A stretch of 64,000 nt of DNA, taken from positions 1 to 64,000 of the forward strand of contig NZ_WUYX01000013.1 in assembly GCF_009834785.1 (NCBI RefSeq), given 5' to 3'. Source of the DNA: Natronorubrum halalkaliphilum (GTDB lineage: Archaea > Halobacteriota > Halobacteria > Halobacteriales > Natrialbaceae). The translations under genes were made by a program, and so were the position numbers. How positions within the stretch are numbered: the stretch's first letter is position 1; the number at the start of each line of letters is the position of its first letter. Below are positions 1 to 9,322 of this stretch, piece by piece. The notes beneath the pieces were generated by a model. It saw only the letters and a program-made list of their open reading frames with translations. It made no database searches and had not been told where the DNA came from.

Positions 1-40
1 ATTGTCCTCATGTTCGCCATCATCAACATAGAAAAGCTCT

Positions 41-547
41 GTGAACCACTCTAACTACCATTCAGCAGCTATTCAACAAAGCACTCTCAATCATTACGAG
101 GACACCGACGACTACCACCTCTATGTGACGAACCTCCCAGATGAGTTCACCCCAGAACAAGTAGCAGCGCTGTACAGCCTTCGATGGAAAGTAGAGTTGC
201 TGTTCCGGGAGTTGAAGTCACGCTACGGACTGGAGAAGTTCGAGACAGGTGATGAAGCGATTGCAGAGTTGCTCGTGACGGCGGCTCTGCTGACGCTTGT
301 GGTCAGCAGAGCCGTATTAGCGGTGTTTCAGGAGATTGAACCTGACGTTGAGTATCCAGAAGAACGCTGGGCGACGACCTTTCGGTCGATCGCCCAGCCA
401 GTGCTTGCAGATCTCGGACTTGCTCTGGGCCATCCACCACCGAATCTTCCTGAACTGGTACGTCGTGAGGCTCGCCAACCAGAGAGATCACGCCTCACCT
501 TGAATAAACGGGTGGATCAAGCCTTCAAAACGGAGATGTGGCCTTAA
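41..547 (+). pseudogene. IS4-type (ISH8-like) transposase, C-terminal remnant
   Basis: This is the carboxy-terminal half of an IS4-family DDE transposase. From about residue 20 it shows the conserved block YSLRWKVELLFRELKSRYGL, the C1 region that holds the catalytic Glu, followed by a hydrophobic helix and a terminal RLTLNKRV...EMWP stretch typical of haloarchaeal ISH8-like enzymes. The first two catalytic Asp regions are absent, and the sequence at 1-95 does not read as transposase, so the element is truncated on its 5' side. The GTG at 41 is only the first in-frame start, not a true one. It is one of several dead IS pieces bordering the glycan cluster. Confidence 0.8.
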
Positions 548-973
548 CCGAACACAGATGGTACGAGATCTCTAATGCCCCTCGCTTGAGTTGATCTCAT
601 CGGTCACCTTGACAATTCTGAGCGTAACACCATCGAGAAAGTGTTTTCAACGTACACAATGCGGATCATTACACCGATTTACAGCAACGTTCGCACACTG
701 GACAAGGATCCATCATAAGTCGCTGCTTCCGTGCTTCGAGATGTTCCCTTCAGTCCGCGAGTCACCTGACTCGCGGACGACTGGATCTAGTCCAGCATAA
801 CTCACAACCTGCTTTGCAGTGTTGAACCGGTCAATTTCACCAATCTCGGCTGTGATCAACAAAGATGAATAGAAAATAACTTGCCTTGTTTTGCCGCTGA
901 GTGACGACAGTCTCAGACACTCTCACAGTAATCTTTCGCCAGATTAACCGGCAAATGGACGCCATCTGGCGAT
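548..973. other. Non-coding stretch with possible IS debris
   Basis: No convincing gene. A short frame near 611-716 reads DNSERNTIEKVF..., ending at a TAA, and vaguely resembles the tail of a transposase, but it is too short to assign. The rest shows nothing recognisable. Confidence 0.4.
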
Positions 974-1777
974 ATGGCATCGCTCAGACGGCTTGCGCGG
1001 ATGTGTCGAGACCCTGCCAAACAGCACGTTGACGAGCCGGACGTACCCGCCACGCCGGACGGCGCGGACGGGTACGCCGAATGGGTGCAGATCGCGTTAA
1101 TTCTGTACCGTGTCGAATTAGAGAAGAGCCTCCGCGAGACGGATGACTACCTCAACGAGATGCCGCGTGTCCTCGCTGTGTTCGGACTTGACGAGGCACC
1201 ACACTACAGCTCGTTCTGTCGGTGGGAGCAAGACTACCGGATGCGTGAACTCCGCCGCCTGCTCCGCACGTCGGCGGAGCAGGCGGGCTGGAGTGGTGAA
1301 GCCGCAATTGACGCGAGTGGGTTCCAGCGCGATCAAACCAGCCATCCTTACCGCGACCGCGCGAACTACTCGTTCCAGTCGATGAAGACGACGATCTTGA
1401 TCGATGTGAACTCGCTAGCGATCAAGGACGTTCACTACACGACGCAGAAGGCGTGGGACGGCCATATCGGGATGCAGGTCTTCCGCCGAAACGCGGAAGA
1501 CCTGCGCCTACTGTCTGCTGACGCGAACTACTCGTGGAGCAACCTCTGTGAGGAGTGTCGCTCCAACTCGACGCGACCGTTGGTCATACACAGAGAACAG
1601 ACCCCGTTGCAGAAGGCGCACAACGTTCGGATGAACGAGGACTACAACCAGCGCTGGATGAGTGAAACGGGCTTCTCACAGTTGAAAGAAGACGACGGCG
1701 AGAAGCTCCGCTCCCGGAGCTGGCACGGCCAGTTCCGGGAGCTGACTCGGAAGTGCATCGTCCATAACCTGACGTAG
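974..1777 (+). CDS. IS5-family transposase (ISH1-type), apparently full length
   Basis: DDE transposase of the ISH1 branch of IS5, 267 residues, close to the usual length of about 270. The catalytic residues are visible: Asp in AAIDASGF (about residue 113), Asp in LSADANYSW (about 179), and Glu in SETGFSQLKEDDG (about 226), followed by the GQFREL helix. No internal stop or frameshift is seen, so it may be active. The terminal inverted repeats were not identified with certainty. Flanking 1778-2261 probably includes the right end of the element. It is the only IS in the first 8 kb that looks intact. Confidence 0.85.
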   Translation: MASLRRLARMCRDPAKQHVDEPDVPATPDGADGYAEWVQIALILYRVELEKSLRETDDYLNEMPRVLAVFGLDEAPHYSSFCRWEQDYRMRELRRLLRTSAEQAGWSGEAAIDASGFQRDQTSHPYRDRANYSFQSMKTTILIDVNSLAIKDVHYTTQKAWDGHIGMQVFRRNAEDLRLLSADANYSWSNLCEECRSNSTRPLVIHREQTPLQKAHNVRMNEDYNQRWMSETGFSQLKEDDGEKLRSRSWHGQFRELTRKCIVHNLT

Positions 1778-2261
1778 GCGGCGAGTTAAGGGCTCGCTGC
1801 CTGCTCCCCTTCTCCGGACGTATCCGGGAGAGGCATCGCCGTCGTCACCGAAGCAAGAACACTAGATGCCATAGTTCTGACCCTTCAGCAAACGACGGTA
1901 GCTGCGTCTACTGCATCTTCTGCGTTCGAAAACCTGTCTCTGACGCCATGACGCTGTAGGCTGTCAACCTCACCCCGACGCTATCTTGCGTTCAACAAGG
2001 CAACATGGCTTCCTCTGACATGGTAATGAATGGAGGGAGCTACACCTATTCGAGGTCGTCGCCCGACTGCCTGCCGTGCAGTCGGGCTTAGCCTCATGAT
2101 GGCGCTTCCTTGGCATTTCAGCTAATCAGTGCCACGCGCTTGTCGCGCTGTCTTGTTGTCAGCCTTTGCCACCACCTTCGTTCATCCATGCGTGGGGACT
2201 TAGCAGGCTTTCATCCCATCAGTGCCCTCAAACAGGAAATGTGAATTTTCAAATAATATGT
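1778..2261. other. Non-coding region downstream of the IS5 element
   Basis: No gene was found. It probably contains the IS right end and IS-derived debris, followed by the AT-rich 3' flank of the GNAT gene. Base composition drops sharply at about 2240, marking the edge of the AT-rich glycan cluster. Confidence 0.4.
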
Positions 2262-3356
2262 CTAAGAGATGTCATGTTCAATAGAGGTCAAAATCCACTC
2301 ATTAGAATCTAAAGTCAAGTCAGTAATTCTATCTTTTTTTGATAACGGCTTTGCCATAAACCTTGTTTCCGAGGATACTTTTGAGATTGGGAACGAAGAA
2401 TCAGATCGAAAACCATTTTTAGAAAGGATATCATCTGGGAGTAAATTATTTGGAACAATAAATAGGTCTGTATTCCAGTTATCATATATGGATTGTTTAA
2501 TTAATGCATCTATAGTCATTGTTTGATTCTGCAAATCAAGTAGTGGTAATATTTCTACAAATCGTGTAGTTTCAAACTCGTTTCCATCAGTGTGTTTACT
2601 GGTGACAATAGCACCCCTAAGTTCACCATCTATGTATCCAAGATATGTAGTGTACTCCCGTCTTGGATTGTCGAATCGCCAATTATAGAACCGTTCGTTT
2701 CGAAAAACATGTGCTCTATCTGGAACTAGATGTTCGTAGAGTCGTGTAAGTGAATCTGCTGGCGTAGTGGATAAGGAGCGGACATCAACTGGGTTGTTCT
2801 GCGACAATAATCTTTGTCGGACCATATATGGAGAATTATATAACAACCTTCCAATTCCATATGTGTGGGATGGGATTGGCAAGTCGGTCTTGTCTGCAAC
2901 AATTGCCAGCGGATTCTGAAAGCGATAATACGTTTTAAGCAAATCAATAGTTTCCCACCCCATTTTTTTATTTGCTGGAGCGCTGTTCTGATTTGGAAAG
3001 TTGAAGAAGATATCCACATCACTTTGGGAGTACTCATGGATAGATTTTTCAGTCATCTTAGTGAATAACCCTTGACGTCTATGGTCAGAATGAACCATGG
3101 TATCACAGGGTTGCAAGGCGAATGATGTTTTCCCGTTAATAGATAGCTTTAATGCGAAAAATGCTTTAACCCCAATAACTTTTTCATTGAACTCAGCTAC
3201 GAAAATAGGAATATGGTCAATAAAGGGGTTGTCAATATACTTCCACCTGAACCAATTGAATGATGGTCTAATAAACCAAGTGTGATGGTAAAGATCCAGA
3301 ATATCTTCAATATCATCTATTTCAAACCTTCTAATGGTGTACTTATCACGTCCCAT
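2262..3356 (-). CDS. GNAT-fold N-acetyltransferase, glycan-cluster type
   Basis: Predicted acyl-CoA-dependent transferase of the GNAT superfamily, 364 residues with two GNAT-like halves. The first half carries a motif A-like acyl-CoA loop, DHRRQGLFTK at about 91-100, after a beta strand with CDTMVHS. Such large GNAT proteins are common in archaeal and bacterial polysaccharide loci, where they acylate amino sugars. Its start codon overlaps the last 11 bases of the deacetylase gene, so the two are one transcription unit read leftward. Codon use is AT-rich, unlike most of the window. The substrate cannot be told from sequence. Confidence 0.75.
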   Translation of the reverse strand: MGRDKYTIRRFEIDDIEDILDLYHHTWFIRPSFNWFRWKYIDNPFIDHIPIFVAEFNEKVIGVKAFFALKLSINGKTSFALQPCDTMVHSDHRRQGLFTKMTEKSIHEYSQSDVDIFFNFPNQNSAPANKKMGWETIDLLKTYYRFQNPLAIVADKTDLPIPSHTYGIGRLLYNSPYMVRQRLLSQNNPVDVRSLSTTPADSLTRLYEHLVPDRAHVFRNERFYNWRFDNPRREYTTYLGYIDGELRGAIVTSKHTDGNEFETTRFVEILPLLDLQNQTMTIDALIKQSIYDNWNTDLFIVPNNLLPDDILSKNGFRSDSSFPISKVSSETRFMAKPLSKKDRITDLTLDSNEWILTSIEHDIS

Positions 3357-4269
3357 GAGTTATATGTTCTTCAGCGATTTCAGCCATCGTCTGTACCCTT
3401 AAATCGGTCTGTTGACGTTTTCTTGCCACATACTTAAGAATTGCATACATTCTATCGAAGTATGATTCTTGAGTCAGATTATTTGGGTGTAACCAGAGAT
3501 GTAATATTTTGTCAGAGCCAGCTACTGCGTCGATTCCTCGTTTTACACGTCGGACGATTACATCACCTAACACCGGTTCAGTAAATATGCCAAGTGGCTG
3601 ATCAAATGTGAACAGATACATTGAAGCAGGAACATTAACTAAGCCGTACTCGTCTATAACTGGAGAAACAAGTTTTGGGGCGGATGATGAAAGGGTGGAT
3701 GCAAATTTCATAAGAGGGTACACTTTCGATTCATCGTACCACTTCATTGGTTCTTGTCCTCGATAACAGATTATGCCCTGGTCTGCGAGTACCTCACGGT
3801 AACCAATGTTATTTCGGGGATAGACAACAGACTTGATATTATTTCCCCATTCTTCAGCTATTTTAATACTTTTTTGAATTTCTTCCCTAGCGATGTCTTT
3901 AGTTGTTGATTTTTTCCCAAATTCGACATGTGAAAAAGTGTGTGTGGCGATCTCGTGGTCAACATTAGCCTTAGAGACCGATTCAATAAGGTTCGGACCA
4001 AACCACTGTGGAGCTTCCTCAACATTACCACCCGGGTCGCGTGCGAACCAATTATTTGTCGAGACAATATTGCCATGGTTACCATTACACTCTGAAAGGA
4101 AGAGGTGTCCTACTATGGCCCAAGTAGCAGGGACGTCAAATTGATCAAATAGATCAACTAGTTCCTGCCATGCCTTTCGTCCCTGGTATACTCGGTCAGT
4201 TGGGATTATTTCCTCGTCGTGAAATCCCCAAGCAAGTTCAGCATCAAGTGAAAATATAATGGAGCCCAT
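3346..4269 (-). CDS. Polysaccharide deacetylase (NodB-homology) family protein
   Basis: Carbohydrate esterase family 4-like protein, 307 residues. Motif 1 is FSLDAELAW (residues 6-14), giving the catalytic-base and metal Asp. Motif 2 is THTFSH (about 109-114), giving the two metal-binding His. Motif 3 resembles YPRNNIGY at about 150. These enzymes remove N- or O-acetyl groups from polysaccharides or lipid-linked sugars using a divalent metal. No signal peptide is seen, so action at the cytoplasmic side of the membrane is likely. It is translationally coupled to the GNAT gene, suggesting successive deacetylation and re-acylation of one sugar, which is an inference. Confidence 0.85.
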   Translation of the reverse strand: MGSIIFSLDAELAWGFHDEEIIPTDRVYQGRKAWQELVDLFDQFDVPATWAIVGHLFLSECNGNHGNIVSTNNWFARDPGGNVEEAPQWFGPNLIESVSKANVDHEIATHTFSHVEFGKKSTTKDIAREEIQKSIKIAEEWGNNIKSVVYPRNNIGYREVLADQGIICYRGQEPMKWYDESKVYPLMKFASTLSSSAPKLVSPVIDEYGLVNVPASMYLFTFDQPLGIFTEPVLGDVIVRRVKRGIDAVAGSDKILHLWLHPNNLTQESYFDRMYAILKYVARKRQQTDLRVQTMAEIAEEHITHGT

Positions 4270-4424
4270 ATTCTAGTAGGGAGAGTTCTAATCTAGGATT
4301 ATAAAAAGCTTATTATTATTATTATCACAACTTTGGAGTAGATCGCTATAATAGTTCATCTTAATTTCACCTTTCGCACTGTACTAGTCAATAGGTATTA
4401 CCCTCTGTGGAATACTTAGTACGT

Positions 4425-5249
4425 ATGGAACAGAAAATTCGACGATTTGTTGAAATTCAACACAATCACGGTACTATATCTGCTCTAAACTCAACTAAAT
4501 CATATTTAAAAAACAAGTATTGGAACGTCAAGGGAGGGACTCAAACCTTGACTATCGGTAACCTAAGTGCTGAATTTGATGCTACAACTGACCGAGGTGG
4601 TGATAAAATTCGATGGATGTGTAATGCCGAAGAGCGCTTTCTAAAAGACATATCAAATGAGCTCAAAGATGATGATGTTTTTTTTGATATTGGTGCCAAT
4701 CTTGGGGTGTTTAGTTGTTTTGCATCTCAAGTAGTTTCCCGAGGCCACATTGTAGCTTTTGAGCCCTATCCACCGAATTATCGGCAACTAAATCGGAATT
4801 TGTCATACAATGCACCCAGTTCTAGCTATGATGTTTTTGATATTGCATTGTCTAACTCCCAAGGGTCTATTGAATTTAGTTCCCCTAGTAACGACACTGG
4901 TAACCAGACTGCTAATATTAGTCCAACTGGTGACTCTATTGAGGTACAAGAAATTCCGGGGGACCAGTTGGTAACTGATAGGTCTGTTCCATCCCCAACA
5001 GTAGTGAAAATAGATGTTGAAGGGTCTGAGCCACTTGTTATTGATGGATTAGAAGAAAGTTTGAATCATAGCTCGTGCCGAATTCTCTACTGCGAAATTC
5101 ATTTACCGAAAAAGAGCGGTAGCCGACCATCTGTTGAATACTATGGTGAATCTCAAAAGAGTATGTTAGAGAAGATATCGAAATTAGGGTTTGACATTAC
5201 ATATAGTGAGAAAAGAGATAGGGAGGTTCATGTTAAAGCGGAAAAGTAA
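4425..5249 (+). CDS. FkbM-family methyltransferase
   Basis: SAM-dependent methyltransferase of the FkbM type, about 274 residues from the ATG at 4425. An upstream GTG at 4407 would add six residues. The SAM-binding motif I is VFFDIGANLGVFSC, followed by the acidic loop VAFEPYPPNYRQL and the late FkbM signature VVKIDVEGSEPLVIDGL. These enzymes O-methylate sugars of surface glycans. It is divergent from the GNAT/deacetylase pair, sharing an AT-rich 140-base promoter region with it. The 3' neighbour is a dead IS, so the operon has probably been cut short. Confidence 0.88.
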   Translation: MEQKIRRFVEIQHNHGTISALNSTKSYLKNKYWNVKGGTQTLTIGNLSAEFDATTDRGGDKIRWMCNAEERFLKDISNELKDDDVFFDIGANLGVFSCFASQVVSRGHIVAFEPYPPNYRQLNRNLSYNAPSSSYDVFDIALSNSQGSIEFSSPSNDTGNQTANISPTGDSIEVQEIPGDQLVTDRSVPSPTVVKIDVEGSEPLVIDGLEESLNHSSCRILYCEIHLPKKSGSRPSVEYYGESQKSMLEKISKLGFDITYSEKRDREVHVKAEK

Positions 5250-5436
5250 GTACAGGTGGATTCAGACCTGTCAAGGTTAGTTGGATTACACAGACAGATG
5301 CAATAACATTTCTATATTCAGTACCTTTCAAAGCGTCCCTGCTTACTTGGGCTGAAGCCGCAGTTTCATCCTGATCTGTAGTGATTGACGAAAGTCCTGA
5401 CCGAAGATCGAGCAGAGTCGTCGCTGTCGGCGGCGA
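5250..5436. other. Junction between FkbM gene and ISH3 relic
   Basis: Short non-coding stretch. The shift from AT-rich to GC-rich sequence near 5345 marks the edge of the inserted element. Confidence 0.4.
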
Positions 5437-6395
5437 TCAGCCGCCGACGCGACGGCGTTGCCACTTGCAGGGAGGCTGGCTCGGTCGGGCGTTAGCGGTG
5501 GAACCGATCGTCCGGTGGCCGATTTGCGGGACGGTCCGACGCACCGCGAGGGCCGTCCAGGCTGCCCAGGATACCATCTTGATGAACTCTTTGAACGACC
5601 AGGACCAGAGGCGACGCCCGCCACGGCGGGGCGTCGCCACGCACTCCCAATGCAGATACCGCCAAACATTCTGTAACAGCAGACTCACCACGACGTACAA
5701 CAGCTGCACCACTGGGTTTTGCGTTGTCGTCGTTGCGATGCTTTGCTCGGAGAGTCGGTACGTCGCCTCGATACCGAAGCGTTTCGCGTAGTGGTATCGG
5801 GCGTCGCGTGGTGAATCGATGAACGGCGCGTCAACGGCGTAGCCGTGACGCGCCACTCCATGTTCGTTGTATCGCCCGTTTTGGTAGGTACAATCGATGT
5901 AGACGGGAAACCCGACGGTCCAGCTGTGACCGTCGAGTTTCGCCGTCAGATCGTGCTGGATGACGCGGCTCCAACCTGCCGAGAGTTCCTGCTTGATCGT
6001 CTGTCCCCAGCGGATGATCGGCATCACGTAGGCGTGGTTGTGTGCCTGAAGCAGCGTGAGACACTTGCTATCGTAGAATTCACGGTCGAGAATCCCGAGA
6101 AACTCAGCGAGGACGCTGCTGGCGGTGTCGCCGTCAGTGAGACGGCGCACCGCCAGCGTATAGCGCTTGTTATGTACACGCGCGTAGAGAGTACATAGGC
6201 ATGGAACGCGGTGGTTCCACGTTTCGCTTCCGAGTGATAGAGGCCGTCTGTGTCGTTTTCATCACCATAGTAGGGCCGCAGGTGGAGGTCTGCGCAGACC
6301 TCCACCTGCTCAGGAAGGATAGCGAGTGCGTCCTTCTGGAGAAGCGTGTTTCCAACCTGTTCAACCGACTCAAGATCGAACGCTGTTCGGTAGTT
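5437..6395 (-). pseudogene. ISH3-family transposase, decayed
   Basis: Remnant of an ISH3-family DDE transposase. The piece at about 6395-6190 carries the N-terminal conserved block (EQVEVCADLHLRPYYGDEND, with the first catalytic Asp). After a frameshift near 6170-6190, the remainder (MRRLTDGDTASSVLAEFLG to WRYLHWECVATPRRGGRRL) continues in another frame. Two further lesions are seen. The first residues of the family are missing, and FLGILD runs straight into REFYDSKC, so the roughly 14-residue segment that carries the second catalytic Asp (AVYLDRG in intact members, from memory of the family) is deleted. It cannot be active. It abuts the IS1595 relic exactly at 6395. Confidence 0.85.
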
Positions 6396-7362
6396 TAGCG
6401 GAATACGTTGACGGCGATGCAATCGATGAGGCCATGGATCGGTGCGCCGGTCAGGTTCAGTGAGCGAAGGAATCCGTAGGTGCGAGCGGCCTGCTCCAAG
6501 CCCTGCTTGGAGAGGCCGCGGAACTTCGCAAGCCACGGCTGTAACAGCGACCAGAGACACTCCGCTTGGTTCGTGTGAACGCCGTCCTCGGAGACGTATC
6601 CATCGTCGTGGACGACGTACCAGTGATCGTGCTCCATTCTTTGATAGGCGGGCAGTCCATCAGTCCAGACCTCTCCCAGCGGCTGAGAGAGGTCGGCTGC
6701 TTCCTCGACAACCGGACCTAAATCGTCCTCGTAGTCCTTCCTTCCTGTGCTGATACTACACGAAGCACGTCGCGGCACGCCGCGACGAGCGTCATCTCGT
6801 CTCCGTGCTCTCCCGTCCATCTGGTTCGTCCGCCTTCTGGCGAGCCGCCGCGGTCGAGCCCTTCCCGCGGCGGCTCTTGACCTTTGAACCCTGAACACAC
6901 CTGTTGAGTTTCATCCACCTGTGTCGGGCCACCGACTGTCTGGCAGATCCGATCCCAGACAGTCGGAAATCCTCGACAAAAGGCGGTTTCGAACGCTCTG
7001 ATGTTCTCACGGAGCGTCTTGTAGGACGGTGAGAGCAGAAACGCGATCTGGTTGATGCTGAGCAGCGTGTCAGCGTAGAGAATGAAGGCGATGAGGAACT
7101 CGCCGGGGGCGAGTTCCGAATCGTAGAAGGGTGTTCCCCGCGTGTACGTGGTTTTCCAGTTGCAGCGGCTACACCAGATACGGTCAGATCCGTCGAGGGC
7201 TTGGAGTGTGTCTTGCTCGCAGTGTGGACAGGATCGCGCCGCTCAGACTGCCTTGAGACGCCGCTCGACGATGGCGTCGAGCGGCTCGGGCCGAAACTCT
7301 ATTGCTCCCAGTTCCACAAGTTCCGCTAGCCTCTGACCAAGGGCAGAGCGTTCAGTGGACAT
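6396..7362 (-). pseudogene. IS1595-family transposase, decayed
   Basis: Read leftward from the ATG at 7362. It has an N-terminal zinc ribbon (SCPHCEQD...WCSRCNWK), a helical domain (FILYADTLLSINQIAFLLSP), a DDE core beginning at TQVDETQQV, and a C-terminal block with VWTDGLPAYQRM and VHTNQAECLWS, whose Asn-Glu is typical of IS1595/ISXO2 transposases. Two lesions inactivate it: an in-frame TGA at 7243-7245 (codon 40, just before the zinc ribbon) and a frameshift near 6740, between RVVSAQEG and GRKDYEDDL. The 3' end runs into the ISH3 relic. Confidence 0.85.
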
Positions 7363-7512
7363 GTTCGTTTCTGCCCGGTCAGAGGCTCTAATACTATTGG
7401 TTCCGTCAGTCTACCGAAGAGCGACTCAGCAAGTGGACTTCTCAATCAACGGCTTTGTGAAGTATTGATTATAAATCAACTGCCCAACGTCGTTTGCTAG
7501 GGCCTTTACTAA

Positions 7513-9024
7513 TTGATACCGACAAATAATTATCGCGTACTAGCTAGTCTGATAGTAGTGAGTCTTACATCGAAACTGGGTGATCGATTCAAAGCAGAGT
7601 TTATGGGACAGATTATCGCAGTTGTTTCCAGTGCACTCTTAACCCTCATTTTGGCCCGAATCCTCAATCCCGACGGGTACGGACTTTTATTTCTCGCAAC
7701 CTCTGTATTGGGAACTATTCAGTTATTCAGCAAACTCGGCATCGCAAAATCAGCAGCCCGTTTTATTGCAGAGTACAAAGAAACAAACCCAAGCCAATTA
7801 CCACACATCGTTAGGTTTGCTTTCATACTCAATGTGGTGACTGTTATAATAGTCTGTGTTAGTTTACTTATCAGTCATGAGTTGTTGGCAACTGTAATTG
7901 GAGAACCAGATCTTGCATCACTACTGTCTCTGGGTATCCTTTTCATTGCTTTTGGAACGTTCGTAACATTTGTTCGAATTATATTGCAAGGGTTTGAAGA
8001 TATCAAACCTGCGGCAGCGTTGCATGCGATTGATCGTGGTTCACGACTTGTTTTTGCTGTCGGACTTGTACTTCTCGGATACGGTGCTTTTGGTGCTCTC
8101 ATGGGCTACGTTCTTGCACATATACTAGTGGCTATTATTGGGTTGATTTATATATACCACCATCATTTATGGCCAAAGAACACATCTACCAGTATTGAAA
8201 CTGGCATTCGGCGTCGGATCGCAGAATATACTATCCCACTGACAGCTACAAGTACTGCAAATGTTCTTGATAAGCGAGTAGACACTATTTTAATTGGTTT
8301 CTTCAGTGGACCAGTGGGTGTTGCATACTATACGATTGGTAAGCAAGTAATATCATTTATTGAGACTCCAATGTCTGCGCTTGGATTTACACTTTCACCA
8401 ATGTATGAAGTTCAAAAAGCAAAAGGGAAATCTGAAACTGCGGCCAGAATATACGAAGAAGGACTTGTTCATGGCCTACTGTTATATATACCAGCAGCAG
8501 CGGGACTGGTATTAGTTGCTGATCCAATGGTTGAGTTATTCTTCGGTAGTAACTACCTTGGTGCAGTTCCCATTCTCCAAGTTCTATCAATTTATGCTGT
8601 ACTACAGTCTGTGACAAGGCTGACAAGTAATGGCCTCGATTTTCTCGGACGGGCACGGGAGCGTGCAATCGTCAAGGGAATCACCTCTGTTTTGAACGTT
8701 GCCCTCAATATCGTTCTAATTCCATTAATTGGGGTTGTTGGAGCCGCATTTGCTACCGTCACTACTTATTCAATATACACGCTTGCAAATGTATATATTA
8801 TTCATACGGAACTAAACTTACGGATAATTTTCATACTTCGTCGTATGGTAGCAACTCTAGCAATTACAGGAGTGATGTCGCTTCCAATTTACTTTACGGT
8901 TGATTTTATAAATAGTTTTGTAGGTTTGTTTCTTGTGGTTGGTGTTGGTATCGCTATTTGGGCTATACTTGCAGTGAGTAGTGGTCTTCTTGATATTGCC
9001 CGAATTATCTCAACACTTTCATAA
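7513..9024 (+). CDS. Wzx-type polysaccharide/oligosaccharide flippase
   Basis: Polytopic membrane protein of the MOP (MATE/Wzx) superfamily, about 500 residues with 12 or more predicted transmembrane helices. The N-terminal helix AVVSSALLTLILARILNPDG and the following FLATSVLGTIQLFSKLGI are typical of Wzx/RfbX flippases, which move lipid-linked glycans to the outer face of the membrane. Codon use is AT-rich like the genes at 2.3-5.2 kb, so it belongs to the same glycan locus, now separated by IS debris. The translated start is uncertain. The methionine at 7603 begins the conserved part, but SKLGDRFKAEF upstream also looks family-like. Confidence 0.88.
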   Translation: MIPTNNYRVLASLIVVSLTSKLGDRFKAEFMGQIIAVVSSALLTLILARILNPDGYGLLFLATSVLGTIQLFSKLGIAKSAARFIAEYKETNPSQLPHIVRFAFILNVVTVIIVCVSLLISHELLATVIGEPDLASLLSLGILFIAFGTFVTFVRIILQGFEDIKPAAALHAIDRGSRLVFAVGLVLLGYGAFGALMGYVLAHILVAIIGLIYIYHHHLWPKNTSTSIETGIRRRIAEYTIPLTATSTANVLDKRVDTILIGFFSGPVGVAYYTIGKQVISFIETPMSALGFTLSPMYEVQKAKGKSETAARIYEEGLVHGLLLYIPAAAGLVLVADPMVELFFGSNYLGAVPILQVLSIYAVLQSVTRLTSNGLDFLGRARERAIVKGITSVLNVALNIVLIPLIGVVGAAFATVTTYSIYTLANVYIIHTELNLRIIFILRRMVATLAITGVMSLPIYFTVDFINSFVGLFLVVGVGIAIWAILAVSSGLLDIARIISTLS

Positions 9025-9322
9025 ATTGATTCGGGAGTAGCCCGGGCTTATTCAGGTCGAGTGAAAATCACGTTATCGATTTCCCCCATCATGAGAACCG
9101 GTAGGTGTCGAGTCTGTGAGCGAGTGATAATTTTAATCCATATTTTACTTAGTTTGAAATTTGATGTCCTATGGCCAAGATATTCGAAATCGTTGATTAT
9201 TGTTCCTACTTGTGGACGACATGAGTACATTTAGTCAATTTGAATTGTTAGAAACGAACCTTTTGCTATACTACGGACCACGCACAATGTGCCTTTGAAC
9301 ATCCGGTGTCCCAATGATCCTC
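9025..9322. other. AT-rich intergenic region
   Basis: Convergent gap between the flippase and the ParB-like gene. No supported gene or RNA is seen. Confidence 0.4.

Noticed and set aside
611-716. Transposase-like tail RNTIEKVF
   Set aside because: Too short and weak to assign to an IS family.
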